NCBI GenBank assembly: GCA_016793165.1
Contig: JAEULA010000033.1
Span: 1 to 37,215 of the forward strand
Direction: 5' to 3'
Source: Alphaproteobacteria bacterium
Lineage (GTDB): Bacteria; Pseudomonadota; Alphaproteobacteria; CACIAM-22H2
Length of the DNA stretch: 37,215 nucleotides
Shown in pieces: positions 19,618 to 28,314 of this stretch. The notes beneath the pieces were generated by a model. It did no database searches, was not told the DNA's origin, and worked only from the letters and a program-made list of their open reading frames with translations. Made by a program: the position numbers and the translations under genes. Each line of letters begins with the position of its first letter. Position 1 is the stretch's first letter.

Positions 19618-20649
19618 TCAGCGCATCGGCGGCGAGTAGAGCAGGCCGCCCTTGTTCCACAACGTGTTGAGCCCGCGCTCGAGATTGATCGCGGTCGTGG
19701 GCCCGAGGTTCTTGTCGTAGATCTCGGCGTAGTTGCCCAGCATCTTCACGACGTTGTACGCGAACTTGTCGTCGATCCCGAGCGACTTGCCGTTGCCCGG
19801 CGTGACGCCGAGCAGGCGCTTCACGTTGGGGTCGTTCGAGCCCAGCATCTGGTCGACGTTCTTCGAGTCGACGCCGAGTTCCTCGGCCTCGATCATCGCG
19901 TAGACGGTCCAGCGCACGACATCGCCCCACTCCTCGTCGCCCTTGCGGACGGCGACGGCGAGGGGCTCCTTCGAGATCAGTTCCGGCAGCACGACGTGGT
20001 CGTCGGGCGTCGCGGTCTGGGCGCGGATCGCGGCGAGCGACGAGCGGTCGTTGGCGTAGACGTCGCAGCGCCCGGCGAAGTAGGCGTTGCGCATCTCCTC
20101 GGCGTTCTCGATCACCACCGCGGTGAACTTCATGTTGTTCTGGCGGAAGTAGTCGGCGACGACCATCTCGGTCGTCGTGCTCGGCTGCAGGCACACGGTG
20201 GCGCCGTTGAGCTCCTTCGCCGACTTCACGCCGAGTTTCTTCGGCACGATGAAGCCGGTGCCGTCGTAGAACGTCACGGCCGGGAAGTTCAGGCCCAGCG
20301 TCGAATTGCGCGTCAGGCTCCAGGTCGTCAGGCGCGACAGGATGTCGACCTCGCCCGATTGCAGGGCGGTGAAGCGCGTCTGCGTCGTGGTGGCCACGAA
20401 CTCGACCTTCGAGATGTCGCCGAACATGGCGATCGCCACCGCTCGGCAGACGTCGGCGTCGAAGCCGCGGCGCACGCCCTGGCTGTCGACGATCGAGAAG
20501 CCCGCAGTGCTCGGCGAAACGCCGCACCGGATGTTGCCGCGCTTCTTGATGGCCTCGATCGTCGGGCCGGCGAGCGCGCCGTCGGTCCAGCCGAGGGCAG
20601 CGACGGCCCCGATGGCGGCGGCGGTGAGAAGTCGGTGGATGGGTCTCAA
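19618..20649 (-). CDS. aapJ: General L-amino-acid ABC transporter periplasmic binding protein (AapJ/BztA-like)
   Basis: This periplasmic family 3 binding protein is predicted to capture amino acids for an Aap/Bzt-type importer. The 343-residue product has a signal peptide (cleavage after about A27 in GALA) and then TIEAIKKRGNIRCGV, PSTAGFS and FDADVCRAVA, which closely follow AapJ. The length matches AapJ (about 341). The start is a TTG at 20649 with an excellent AGGGAGG site five bases ahead. There is no ATG before or within the signal peptide that gives a better start. The aapQ, aapM and aapP genes expected next to it are absent; a terminator follows at once. Confidence 0.88.
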   Translation of the reverse strand: MRPIHRLLTAAAIGAVAALGWTDGALAGPTIEAIKKRGNIRCGVSPSTAGFSIVDSQGVRRGFDADVCRAVAIAMFGDISKVEFVATTTQTRFTALQSGEVDILSRLTTWSLTRNSTLGLNFPAVTFYDGTGFIVPKKLGVKSAKELNGATVCLQPSTTTEMVVADYFRQNNMKFTAVVIENAEEMRNAYFAGRCDVYANDRSSLAAIRAQTATPDDHVVLPELISKEPLAVAVRKGDEEWGDVVRWTVYAMIEAEELGVDSKNVDQMLGSNDPNVKRLLGVTPGNGKSLGIDDKFAYNVVKMLGNYAEIYDKNLGPTTAINLERGLNTLWNKGGLLYSPPMR

Positions 20650-20956
20650 GCTGGCCTCCCTGGCGTTGGATGCTTGTGCGGCGGTCGATAGCATGCGCCG
20701 CCGCCGCGACGCCATGCGCGCGGCTGTCCTGTTGACAGCATCGGCCACCGCTCGCATGGTGCGCGACATGGCTCCGGTCCTCTCGATCGCGCGACGACGA
20801 CGCGTCCGCTCCGCCCGCTGCGGCGGTGTCGAGGCGTAGCGCGACCGGCTGCCCGGACTTTTCTCGTCCCCGGAACGTTCTTTCGACCTCGGTGCCCTGC
20901 GGGCGGCGCGCTTGACGCCTGCCGTGCCCCGTCCGCCTTCGCCGAGGTTCCGATCG
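20650..20956. other. Divergent intergenic region between aapJ-like and acetyltransferase genes
   Basis: These 307 bases separate the minus-strand aapJ-like gene from the plus-strand acetyltransferase. Both promoters should lie here. The clearest structure is an inverted repeat GCTGTC-CTGTT-GACAGC at 20723-20739, which also contains a TTGACA on the plus strand. No good -10 element follows at the right distance on either strand. The frames that are open here read as low-complexity arginine-rich sequence and I do not call a gene. Confidence 0.55.
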
Positions 20957-21565
20957 ATGTCCCTGCCCGCAGCACTGCCCCCGATCTCCTCCTTCGTCCT
21001 GAGCCCCGAGCGGGCGGAGGACGCGCCGGCCATCGAGGCGCTGCTCGATCGCGCCTTCGGCGCCGACCGGCGCTCGAAGCGCTCCTATTCCTACCGCCAG
21101 GGTTGCGCGAGCCTGCCCGAACTGCGGCTGACGGCGCGTGACGGCGACGGCCGCCTCGTCGGCACGATCCGATACTGGCCGCTCGTCGTCCGGCAGGGGC
21201 GGCGGCGGCGCCCGGCGCTGCTGCTCGGGCCGCTGGCGGTCGAGCCGTCGCTGGCGGGCCGCGGCATCGGGCGCGCGCTCGTGCGCGAGAGTCTCGACCG
21301 GGCGAGGGCGGCCGGCCATGCGCTGGTGCTGCTGGTCGGCGACGTCGCCTATTACGGACAGTTCGGGTTCGAGCCGGCGGCGCCGCGCGGCTTCGTCATG
21401 CCGGGCGAGTCGCCGGCGCGCCTGCAGGCCCTGGCGCTGGCGCCGGGAGCGCTCGCGGGCGGCGGCACGCTCGAAGCGGTGCTCGGCGTTAGGAAGCCGC
21501 CGATGCCGGGCGCGGGGCGCTCCCGTACTCGCGCGCCAGCGACCTCAGCAGCAGCGGGTCTGTGA
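20957..21565 (+). CDS. GNAT family N-acetyltransferase (YhbS-like)
   Basis: The 202-residue protein has the GNAT fold landmarks: an N-terminal SPERAEDAPAIEALLDRAFG segment, a central strand LLLGPLAVEPSLAGRGIGRALV (about 88-109) containing the acetyl-CoA pyrophosphate loop AGRGIGRAL, and LVGDVAYYGQFGFEPA (about 121-136), which is typical of the YhbS group (COG3153). The acetyl acceptor cannot be predicted. The ATG at 20957 is chosen over one 45 bases upstream because the protein similarity begins there; the ribosome site is weak for both. The last 77 bases overlap the end of the HAD gene on the other strand. Confidence 0.85.
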   Translation: MSLPAALPPISSFVLSPERAEDAPAIEALLDRAFGADRRSKRSYSYRQGCASLPELRLTARDGDGRLVGTIRYWPLVVRQGRRRRPALLLGPLAVEPSLAGRGIGRALVRESLDRARAAGHALVLLVGDVAYYGQFGFEPAAPRGFVMPGESPARLQALALAPGALAGGGTLEAVLGVRKPPMPGAGRSRTRAPATSAAAGL

Positions 21566-22184
21566 AGTCCCGGATCGCCGCGCAGGCCCCCGCCGCGCGC
21601 AGCGTCGCCGCATCGAGTCCGGTCATCATGCCGAAAGTGTCGACGCCCGCGCCGTGCGCCGCGGCGACGCCGGAGCGCGAATCCTCGAAGGCGTAGGCCT
21701 GCGCCGCATCGGCGCCGAGCCGCTCGAGCGCCGTGCGATAGGGCAGCGGGTCGGGCTTGCCGCGCGCGAGTTCGTCGCCGATCACGAGCACCGGAAACCG
21801 CGCGCCCAGTCCCAGCGCGCCAAGCATCATCTCGGCGTTCGCGCGCGGCGCATTGGTGACGACCGCGGTCTTCAGCGACAGCGCGTCGGCCCAGCCCAGC
21901 AGTTCCGTGAGCCCGGGAAGCGGCGTCATGCGGCCGGCCAGGGACCGGAACAGGCGCTCCTTCTCCTCGCCGAGCGCACGGTGCTCGTCCTCGGGCCGTC
22001 CGGGAAATAGCCACCCCATGATCGCGGCGTTCGTCGCGCCCATGATCCGCGACTTGTAGTCGTCGTGCGTGATCGCGGTGCCGAAGCGCGCGAGCAGGAT
22101 GCGGAACGCCTCGAAATGCAGCGCGTCGGTGTCGGTGAGCGTTCCGTCGAGGTCGAAGAGCAGCGTGTCGCGACGCGCGGTCAC
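21489..22184 (-). CDS. HAD-superfamily hydrolase (beta-phosphoglucomutase/phosphatase-like)
   Basis: The 231-residue product has the HAD motifs in order: FDLDGTLTD (10-18, nucleophile D11 and acid D13), the VVTNAP segment with motif II threonine (about 112-117), GKPDPLPY with the motif III lysine, and FEDSRSG as motif IV. A helical cap lies between motifs I and II, as in subfamily I phosphatases such as beta-phosphoglucomutase or Gph-like enzymes. The substrate is open. The GTG start at 22184 overlaps the amidase stop (GTGA), so the two are likely co-translated. The frame continues open upstream inside the amidase gene, without HAD features. Confidence 0.88.
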   Translation of the reverse strand: MTARRDTLLFDLDGTLTDTDALHFEAFRILLARFGTAITHDDYKSRIMGATNAAIMGWLFPGRPEDEHRALGEEKERLFRSLAGRMTPLPGLTELLGWADALSLKTAVVTNAPRANAEMMLGALGLGARFPVLVIGDELARGKPDPLPYRTALERLGADAAQAYAFEDSRSGVAAAHGAGVDTFGMMTGLDAATLRAAGACAAIRDFTDPLLLRSLAREYGSAPRPASAAS

Positions 22185-23473
22185 GCGCGGGCCCTGGCGA
22201 GATGCGGCTCGAGCGCCGTGGCCAGAGCGAGCAGCCGCTGGTCGCCGCCGTGCGGGCCGACCAGCATCAGGCCCACCGGGAGCTCCCCGGCGCGGTGCAC
22301 CGGCAGCGTCACGGCGCACAGGTCGAAGAAGTTGGCGACCGTGGGATTGCGCAGCGCCAGCAGGTTGCAGCGCGTGAAGCCGTCCGCGGTCGCGCATTCC
22401 TCCATGCGCGGGGCCACGGTGGGCACGGTCGGGAACACCAGCGCGTCGATCTCGTCGAACACGGCGGCGATCGCGGCGCAAAGGCGGCGGCGGGCCTCGC
22501 ACAGGGCGATGTAGTCCATCGCCGCGATCGTCGTCCCGCGCTCGATCCGGGCGCGGACGAGCGGATCGTAGCCGTCGCCGCGCCGGGCGAGCAGATCGCG
22601 ATGCCAAGCCGCGGACTCGGCCAGCGCGAAGGCGCCGCGGGCCGTCGCGCGCACCATGTCGTCGAGCAGCGGAAGCGGCCGCCGCGCGACCCGTGCGCCG
22701 CCGGACTCGAGGGCGCGCCGCGCGCGCTCGTAGGCGGCCGCGACGGTGGCGTCGACGTCGTCGAAGACGAGATTGCCCGGCTCCAGCAGGGCGATGCGGC
22801 CCGGCGCCGGTCGCGGGGCATGGGCCTCGCCGGACATGACCGCGTCGGCGCGTGCGCAGTCGTCGATCGTGCGGGCGAGGGGGCCGATCGAGTCCAGCGT
22901 CGGCGACAGCGGCACGACGCCGTCGAGCGGGACGCGGCGCGCGGTCGGCTTGAATCCGACCAGGCCGCAGAAGGCGGAGGGGATGCGCACCGAGCCGCCG
23001 GTGTCGGAGCCGATCGCGATCTCGCAGAAGCCGTCGGCGACCGCCACCGCGGCGCCGGAGGACGAGCCGCCGGGAATCCGCGCGCGGTCCGCGGGATTGC
23101 CCGGCGTGCCGTAGTGCGGATTCAGGCCGAGGCCCGAGAAGGCGAACTCCGTCATGTTCGTCTTGCCGACGATGACGGCGCCGGCGCGACGCAGGCGCTC
23201 GACGACGGGCGCGTCGGCACGCGCCGACGGGGCGTCGCGCAGCACGACGGAGCCGGCGGTCGTCGGCTCGCCGGCGACATCGAACAGGTCCTTGATCGAC
23301 ACGATGCGTCCCGCCAGCGGCCCGAGCGGCACGCCCGCGGCCCGCAGGCGGTCGATGGCGTCGGCCTCGGCGCGTGCGTGCTCGGCATAGACCCTGGTGA
23401 AGGCGCGAACACCCTCGCCGGCGGGGTCGGCGATGCGCGCGAGGCAGGCCTCGAGCTTGTCCCGGGTCTTCAT
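22181..23473 (-). CDS. Amidase signature family hydrolase
   Basis: The 430-residue enzyme belongs to the amidase signature family, which hydrolyses carboxamides through a Ser-cisSer-Lys triad. The catalytic lysine is K61 in SIKDLFD, the cis-serine S137 in GGSSSG, and the nucleophile S161 in GSDTGGSVRIPS. The spacing of 24 residues between the two serines matches the family. GatA would be longer and would sit with gatB/gatC, which are not here, so a free amidase (related to AtzF or indoleacetamide hydrolase-type enzymes) is likelier. The substrate is unassigned. The start at 23473 precedes a normal N-terminal helix. It is the first gene of a two-gene unit with the HAD hydrolase. Confidence 0.9.
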   Translation of the reverse strand: MKTRDKLEACLARIADPAGEGVRAFTRVYAEHARAEADAIDRLRAAGVPLGPLAGRIVSIKDLFDVAGEPTTAGSVVLRDAPSARADAPVVERLRRAGAVIVGKTNMTEFAFSGLGLNPHYGTPGNPADRARIPGGSSSGAAVAVADGFCEIAIGSDTGGSVRIPSAFCGLVGFKPTARRVPLDGVVPLSPTLDSIGPLARTIDDCARADAVMSGEAHAPRPAPGRIALLEPGNLVFDDVDATVAAAYERARRALESGGARVARRPLPLLDDMVRATARGAFALAESAAWHRDLLARRGDGYDPLVRARIERGTTIAAMDYIALCEARRRLCAAIAAVFDEIDALVFPTVPTVAPRMEECATADGFTRCNLLALRNPTVANFFDLCAVTLPVHRAGELPVGLMLVGPHGGDQRLLALATALEPHLARARA

Positions 23474-23522
23474 GGCGTCTCTCGAGGAAGGGCCGCGGGC
23501 CGGCGGGCGCCGGCTCCGGGCA

Positions 23523-24578
23523 TCAGCGCAGCGAGGCGTTGAACTTGGCGAGCGCGCCCGAGCCCGGGCAGAGATCGGCCTCGGCAAGCGTGTTGAACGG
23601 CGTGTCGATCGTGTTGAGGTGCTTGTGCAGGTCCTCCGGCTCCTTGGCCATGTAGAGGAGCCCGGTCACGATCTCGCCGGTGGCCTGGCGCTGCTGCAGC
23701 AGGTTCATGGCGGCGATCTTGTCGTGGACGTCGTGCTCCGCGGTGACCTTGCGCAGCAGGATGGTCGATCCGTCGTGCAGCGCGACCGGATGCGCCTCGC
23801 CCGGCGCGTAGTCCGCGGTGATCTCCTCGCGCGGCGGCATCACGTCGAGCCGGTTGAGCGCGGCGTTGTGGGCGCGCACGTAGTCGAAGCTCTTGGTCGA
23901 GCCGGCATGGTTGTTGAACGCCACGCAGGGGCTGATGCAGTCGATGAACGCGGCCCCCTCGTGCAGGATCGCGGCCTTGATCAGCGGCACGAGCTGCTGC
24001 TTGTCGCCGGAGAAGCTGCGCGCCACGAACGTCGCGCCGAGCTGGAGCGCCATGGCGACGAGGTCGATCGGCGCGTCGCGGTTCTCGGCACCGCGCTTGC
24101 TCAGCGAGCCGGCGTCCGCGGTGGCCGAGAACTGGCCCTTGGTCAGGCCGTACACGCCGTTGTTCTCGACGATGTACATCATGTTCACGCCGCGGCGCAG
24201 CGCGTGGGCGAACTGGCCCAGCCCGATCGAGGCGCTGTCGCCGTCGCCCGAGACGCCGAGATAGACGAGGTCGCGGTTGGCGAGGTTGGCGCCGGTGAGC
24301 ACCGAGGGCATGCGCCCGTGCACCGAATTGAAGCCGTGGCTGGCGCCGAGGAAGTAGGTCGGCGTCTTCGACGAGCAGCCGATGCCCGAGAGCTTGGCGA
24401 TGCGGTGCGGCGGCAGGTCGAGCTCGAAGCACGCCTGGATGATCGCGGCCGAGATCGAGTCGTGACCGCAGCCCGCGCAGAGGGTCGAGATCGATCCCTC
24501 GTAGTCGCGGCGCGTGTAGCCGAGCTTGTTGGTCGGCAGCGACGGGTGGTGGAGCTTGGGCTTGGCGAGATAGGTCAT
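23523..24578 (-). CDS. korB: 2-oxoacid:acceptor oxidoreductase, beta (thiamine pyrophosphate) subunit
   Basis: This is the catalytic TPP subunit of a cytoplasmic 2-oxoacid oxidoreductase, which converts a 2-oxoacid and CoA to acyl-CoA and CO2 with electrons leaving through iron-sulfur clusters, or runs in reverse. The 351-residue protein has the cluster cysteines C34-x2-C37 and C68 (GIGCSS) plus C-x3-C in FIDCISPC, and the TPP site GDGDSASIG (111-119) with ENNGVYGLTKGQ (138-149). These match KorB/OorB-type 2-oxoglutarate enzymes. The ATG overlaps the alpha subunit stop as ATGA. Substrate assignment to 2-oxoglutarate is likely but not proven. Confidence 0.9.
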   Translation of the reverse strand: MTYLAKPKLHHPSLPTNKLGYTRRDYEGSISTLCAGCGHDSISAAIIQACFELDLPPHRIAKLSGIGCSSKTPTYFLGASHGFNSVHGRMPSVLTGANLANRDLVYLGVSGDGDSASIGLGQFAHALRRGVNMMYIVENNGVYGLTKGQFSATADAGSLSKRGAENRDAPIDLVAMALQLGATFVARSFSGDKQQLVPLIKAAILHEGAAFIDCISPCVAFNNHAGSTKSFDYVRAHNAALNRLDVMPPREEITADYAPGEAHPVALHDGSTILLRKVTAEHDVHDKIAAMNLLQQRQATGEIVTGLLYMAKEPEDLHKHLNTIDTPFNTLAEADLCPGSGALAKFNASLR

Positions 24579-26419
24579 GGCGCGGCCTTGCGCAGCGGGA
24601 GGACGTTGGCGGACTTGAGGCGCTCGCCGATCGCCCCGGCGATGAAGCGGGCGGTGATCGGCGTGCCGTCGAAGTGGAGCACCGGCACGAGCTTCTTCGG
24701 GTCGATCTCGAGCTCGTTGACCAGCAGCGTGCGCAGCTGCGCGTCGCGGTTCTGCTCGACGACGTAGATGCGCTCGTGGGCGGCGACGAACTCCGCGACC
24801 TCCTCGCCGAACGGGAAGGCGCGCACGCGCAGCGCGTCGACGTCGAGACCGTCGTCGCCCAGCAGCGACAGGGCCTCGGCCATCGCCGGGCTCGTCGAGC
24901 CGTAGTAGATCACGCCGAAGCGCGTCGCCTTCCTGGCCGGCTTGCGGATCGCCGCAGGCACGATTTTGGCAGCGGTCGCGAACTTCTTGAGCAGCCGCTC
25001 CATGTTGTCGACGTAGGGCGCGGCCTCCTCGGTGTACCGCGCATGGCGATCGCGGCTGGTGCCGCGGGTGAAGAACGAGCCGCGCGTCGGGTGCGTGCCG
25101 GGATAGGTGCGGTAGGGAATGCCGTCGCCGTCGACGTCGAGGTAGCGGCCGAACTCCTTGCCGGCCTCGAGCTCGGCCGCGGTCATCACCTTGCCGCGGT
25201 CGTACTTGCGGCGGTCGTCCCAGGCCAGCGGCTCGCACAGCCGCTCGTTCATTCCGATGTCGAGGTCTGTCAGCACGAAGATCGGCGTCTGCAGCCGCTC
25301 GGCGAGGTCGAGCGCCGTGGCGGCGAACTCGAAGCACTCGCGCGGGTCCTCGGGGAAGAGCAGCACGTGCTTGGTGTCGCCGTGGCTCGCGTAGGCGCAT
25401 GACAGCACGTCGGACTGCTGGGTGCGCGTCGGCATGCCGGTCGAGGGGCCGCCGCGCTGCACGTCGACGATCACGGCCGGCACCTCGGCGAAATAGGCGA
25501 GGCCTATGAATTCCTGCATCAGCGAGATGCCGGGGCCCGACGTCGCGGTGAACGAGCGCGCCCCGTTCCACGAGGCGCCGATCACCATCCCGATCGACGC
25601 GAGCTCGTCCTCGGCCTGCACGATCGCGTACTTCGCCTTGCCGGTCTCCTTGTCGGTGCGGAAGCGCCGCGCGTGTCGGGCGAAGGCCTCGGCGACCGAC
25701 GAGGACGGCGTGATCGGGTACCAGGCGCAGACCGTGGCGCCGCCGTAGACGGCGCCGAGCGCGATCGCGCTGTTGCCCTCGAGGAACACCTTGTCGCCGA
25801 CGGCGTCGCTCTTCTCCACGCGCAATCCGATCGGGCACTTGAGGTGCTGGCGGGCGTAGTCGCGGCCCATGTGCAGCGCCTTGTGGTTGGGCGCGATCAG
25901 CTTGTCCTTCCCGGCGAACTGCTCGGCGATCAGCTTCTCGGTCGCCGTGATATCCATGTCGAGCAGCGCCGAGAGCGCGCCGACATAGATGATGTTCTTG
26001 AACAACTGGCGCTGCCGCGGGTCCGAGTATTCGCGATTGCAGATCTCGGTGAGCGGCATGCCGATCACCGTGATGTCCGAGCGGAACTTCGATGCCGGGA
26101 TCGGCTTGGTCGAATCGTAGAAAAGGTAGCCGCCCGGCACGATCGAGGCGATGTCCTTGTCCCAGGTCTGCGGGTTCATCGCGACCATCAGGTCGGCGCC
26201 GCCGCCCCGCGCGCCCAGCCAGCCAGCGCCGCTGACGCGCACCTCGTACCAGGTCGGCAGTCCCTGGATGTTCGACGGGAAGATGTTGCGCGGGCTGATC
26301 GGCACGCCCATCCGAAGGATGGACTTCGCGAAGAGCGTGTTGGCGCTCGCCGAGCCGGAGCCGTTGACGTTGGCGAACTTGACGACGAAGTCGTTGATGC
26401 GGACTAACGGCTGCGGCAT
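24575..26419 (-). CDS. korA: 2-oxoacid:acceptor oxidoreductase, fused gamma-alpha subunit
   Basis: The 614-residue protein joins a gamma domain (about 1-190; FANVNGSGSASANTLF start, MVAMNPQTWDKD) to an alpha subunit pyrimidine-binding region beginning near 215, with the YPITPSS motif (234-240) that contacts TPP, QAEDELASIGM, and the SGPGISLMQEFIG and DVQRGGPSTGMPTRTQQSD stretches. This gamma-alpha fusion is the KorA/OorA-like form used with a short beta subunit. The ATG at 26419 lies 16 bases inside the end of the upstream GltD-like gene. The enzyme would need a low-potential carrier or the NAD(P)H module encoded upstream. The 2-oxoglutarate preference is inferred. Confidence 0.9.
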   Translation of the reverse strand: MPQPLVRINDFVVKFANVNGSGSASANTLFAKSILRMGVPISPRNIFPSNIQGLPTWYEVRVSGAGWLGARGGGADLMVAMNPQTWDKDIASIVPGGYLFYDSTKPIPASKFRSDITVIGMPLTEICNREYSDPRQRQLFKNIIYVGALSALLDMDITATEKLIAEQFAGKDKLIAPNHKALHMGRDYARQHLKCPIGLRVEKSDAVGDKVFLEGNSAIALGAVYGGATVCAWYPITPSSSVAEAFARHARRFRTDKETGKAKYAIVQAEDELASIGMVIGASWNGARSFTATSGPGISLMQEFIGLAYFAEVPAVIVDVQRGGPSTGMPTRTQQSDVLSCAYASHGDTKHVLLFPEDPRECFEFAATALDLAERLQTPIFVLTDLDIGMNERLCEPLAWDDRRKYDRGKVMTAAELEAGKEFGRYLDVDGDGIPYRTYPGTHPTRGSFFTRGTSRDRHARYTEEAAPYVDNMERLLKKFATAAKIVPAAIRKPARKATRFGVIYYGSTSPAMAEALSLLGDDGLDVDALRVRAFPFGEEVAEFVAAHERIYVVEQNRDAQLRTLLVNELEIDPKKLVPVLHFDGTPITARFIAGAIGERLKSANVLPLRKAAP

Positions 26420-28239
26420 GCGGGCCCCGCGTGCGTGATGTTGAGAAGGAACTTCTGCATGTCCCACGCGCCGGTGGGGCAGCGCTCGGCGCACAGGCCG
26501 CAGTGCAGGCAGACGTCTTCGTCCTTGATCATCGCGCGGCCGGTCTTGAGGCCGTCGGCGACGTAGAGGTCCTGGGTCGCGTTGGTCGCGGGCGCGTTCA
26601 GGCGCGCCCGCAACTCGGCCTCGGGACCGTTCGGCGTGAAGGTGATGCAGTCCATCGGGCAGATGTCGACGCAGGCGTCGCACTCGATGCACAGGCTGGC
26701 CTTGAATACCGTCTGGACATCGCAGTTGAGGCAGCGCTGCGCCTCCTTGAAGGCGAGCTGCTCGTCGAATCCGAGCTCGACCTCGACCTTGATGTCCTTG
26801 AGCGCGACGTCCTTGTCCTTGAGCGGCACCTTGTAGCGGAGGTCGAGGGAGACGTCGTTGTCGTAGCTCCACTCGTGGATGCCCATCTTCTGGCTGGTCA
26901 GGTTCACGCCCGGCGGCGGGCGCTTGGTCACGTCCTCGCCGTTGAGCAGCTTGTCGATCGAGACCGCCGCGGCGTGGCCGTGCGCGACGGCCCAGATGAT
27001 GTTCTTCGGACCGAAGGCCGCATCGCCGCCGAAGAAGACGTTGGGGATCGTCGACTGCATCGTGTCGGGATCGACCTTGGGCATGCCCCAGCGGTCGAAC
27101 TCGAGCCCGATGTCGCGCTCGATCCAGGGGAAGGCGTTCTCCTGGCCGACCGCGACGAGCACGTCGTCGCACGCGACGAGCACCTCGGGCTCCCCGGTCG
27201 GCACGAGGTTGCGCCGCTTCTTCTCGTCGTACACGGCCTTGACCTTCTCGAAGGTCATGCCGGTCAGCTTGCCGTTCTCGTGCACGAACGACTTCGGCAC
27301 CATGAAGTTCAGGATGGGGATGCCTTCGTGCTGGGCGTCCTCCTTCTCCCACGGCGAGGCCTTCATCTCCTCGAAGCCGGAGCGGACGATGACCTTCACG
27401 TCCTCGCCGCCCAGGCGCTTGGCCGAGCGGCAGCAGTCCATGGCGGTGTTGCCGCCGCCGAGCACGATGACGCGCTTGCCGATCTTCGAGATGTGCCCGA
27501 ACGACACGCTCGACAGCCAGTCGATGCCGATATGGATGTTCGGGGCCGCCTCCTTGCGGCCGGGGATGTCGAGGTCGCGACCGCGCGGCGCCCCGGAGCC
27601 GACGAACACCGCGTCATAGCCCTCCGCCAGGAGGGACTTCAGGCTGTCGACGCGCGTGCCGGCACGGACCTCCGGCTCCAGCGCGGTGATGTAGCCGACC
27701 TCCTCGTCGATCACCGACTCCGGAAGGCGGAACTTCGGGATCTGGGTGCGGATCATGCCGCCGAGCTTCTTGTCGCCGTCGAACACGACGACGTGATAGC
27801 CGAGGGGCAGCAGATCGCGGGCGACCGTGAGCGAAGCCGGGCCGGCGCCGACCAGCGCGACGCGCTTGCCGTTCTTCGCGGTCGCCGGCTTGGGCATGCG
27901 GTCGCCGACATCGCCCTTGTAGTCGGCGGCGACGCGCTTGAGGCGGCAGATCGCGACCGGCTCCTCCTCGACGCGGCCGCGGCGGCAGGCCGGTTCGCAG
28001 GGGCGATCGCAGGTGCGGCCGAGCACGCCCGGGAAGACGTTGCTCTTCCAGTTGATCATGTACGCGTCGGCGTAGCGCTTCGCGGCGATGAACCGGATGT
28101 ACTCGGGGACCGGCGTGTGGGCGGGGCAGGCCCACTGGCAATCGACGACCTTGTGAAAGTACTCAGGGTTGCGGATGTCCGTGGCTGGCATTCCCTGCGC
28201 CGGCTGCTTGTGCTCGTCCGGCAGCGCTACATCGTCCAT
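26404..28239 (-). CDS. GltD-like FAD/NAD(P)H oxidoreductase with C-terminal 2x[4Fe-4S] ferredoxin domain
   Basis: The 611-residue protein begins with the iron-sulfur domain of glutamate synthase small subunits (C34-x3-C38 and C77-x3-C81-x3-C85), then an FAD site VALVGAGPASL (127-137), a second nucleotide site VIVLGGGNTAMD, and a GGDAAFGP stretch closing the flavin fold. The last 100 residues form a ferredoxin with C517-x2-C-x2-C-x3-C527 and C577-x2-C-x2-C-x3-C587. True GltD ends before this ferredoxin and sits with gltB, which is absent. The design suits electron transfer between 2-oxoacid oxidoreductase and NAD(P)H, as proposed for KorC of the Azoarcus evansii 2-oxoglutarate:NADP oxidoreductase (from memory). 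An AGGAG site lies nine bases or so before the ATG. Confidence 0.88.
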   Translation of the reverse strand: MDDVALPDEHKQPAQGMPATDIRNPEYFHKVVDCQWACPAHTPVPEYIRFIAAKRYADAYMINWKSNVFPGVLGRTCDRPCEPACRRGRVEEEPVAICRLKRVAADYKGDVGDRMPKPATAKNGKRVALVGAGPASLTVARDLLPLGYHVVVFDGDKKLGGMIRTQIPKFRLPESVIDEEVGYITALEPEVRAGTRVDSLKSLLAEGYDAVFVGSGAPRGRDLDIPGRKEAAPNIHIGIDWLSSVSFGHISKIGKRVIVLGGGNTAMDCCRSAKRLGGEDVKVIVRSGFEEMKASPWEKEDAQHEGIPILNFMVPKSFVHENGKLTGMTFEKVKAVYDEKKRRNLVPTGEPEVLVACDDVLVAVGQENAFPWIERDIGLEFDRWGMPKVDPDTMQSTIPNVFFGGDAAFGPKNIIWAVAHGHAAAVSIDKLLNGEDVTKRPPPGVNLTSQKMGIHEWSYDNDVSLDLRYKVPLKDKDVALKDIKVEVELGFDEQLAFKEAQRCLNCDVQTVFKASLCIECDACVDICPMDCITFTPNGPEAELRARLNAPATNATQDLYVADGLKTGRAMIKDEDVCLHCGLCAERCPTGAWDMQKFLLNITHAGPACRSR

Positions 28240-28284
28240 TCAACGCTCCTGCCCCGACTACTTCGCTCGCTTTTTGGGGACGCG

Positions 28285-28314
28285 TATTGGCGTGCCGTTC
28301 GCGGGCAGTGTCAA
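28285..28314 (-). promoter_or_regulatory. Candidate promoter of the kor-like operon
   Basis: A perfect TTGACA (28314-28309) is followed after 18 bases by CCAATA (28290-28285) on the minus strand. The -35 is strong, the -10 weak. It lies about 45 bases upstream of the GltD-like ATG at 28239, a fitting distance for a first gene. Confidence 0.4.

Noticed and set aside
23474..23522. Self-complementary GCCGGC elements between the amidase and beta-subunit genes.
   Set aside because: Short stem with no U tract; such palindromes are common in DNA of this composition.
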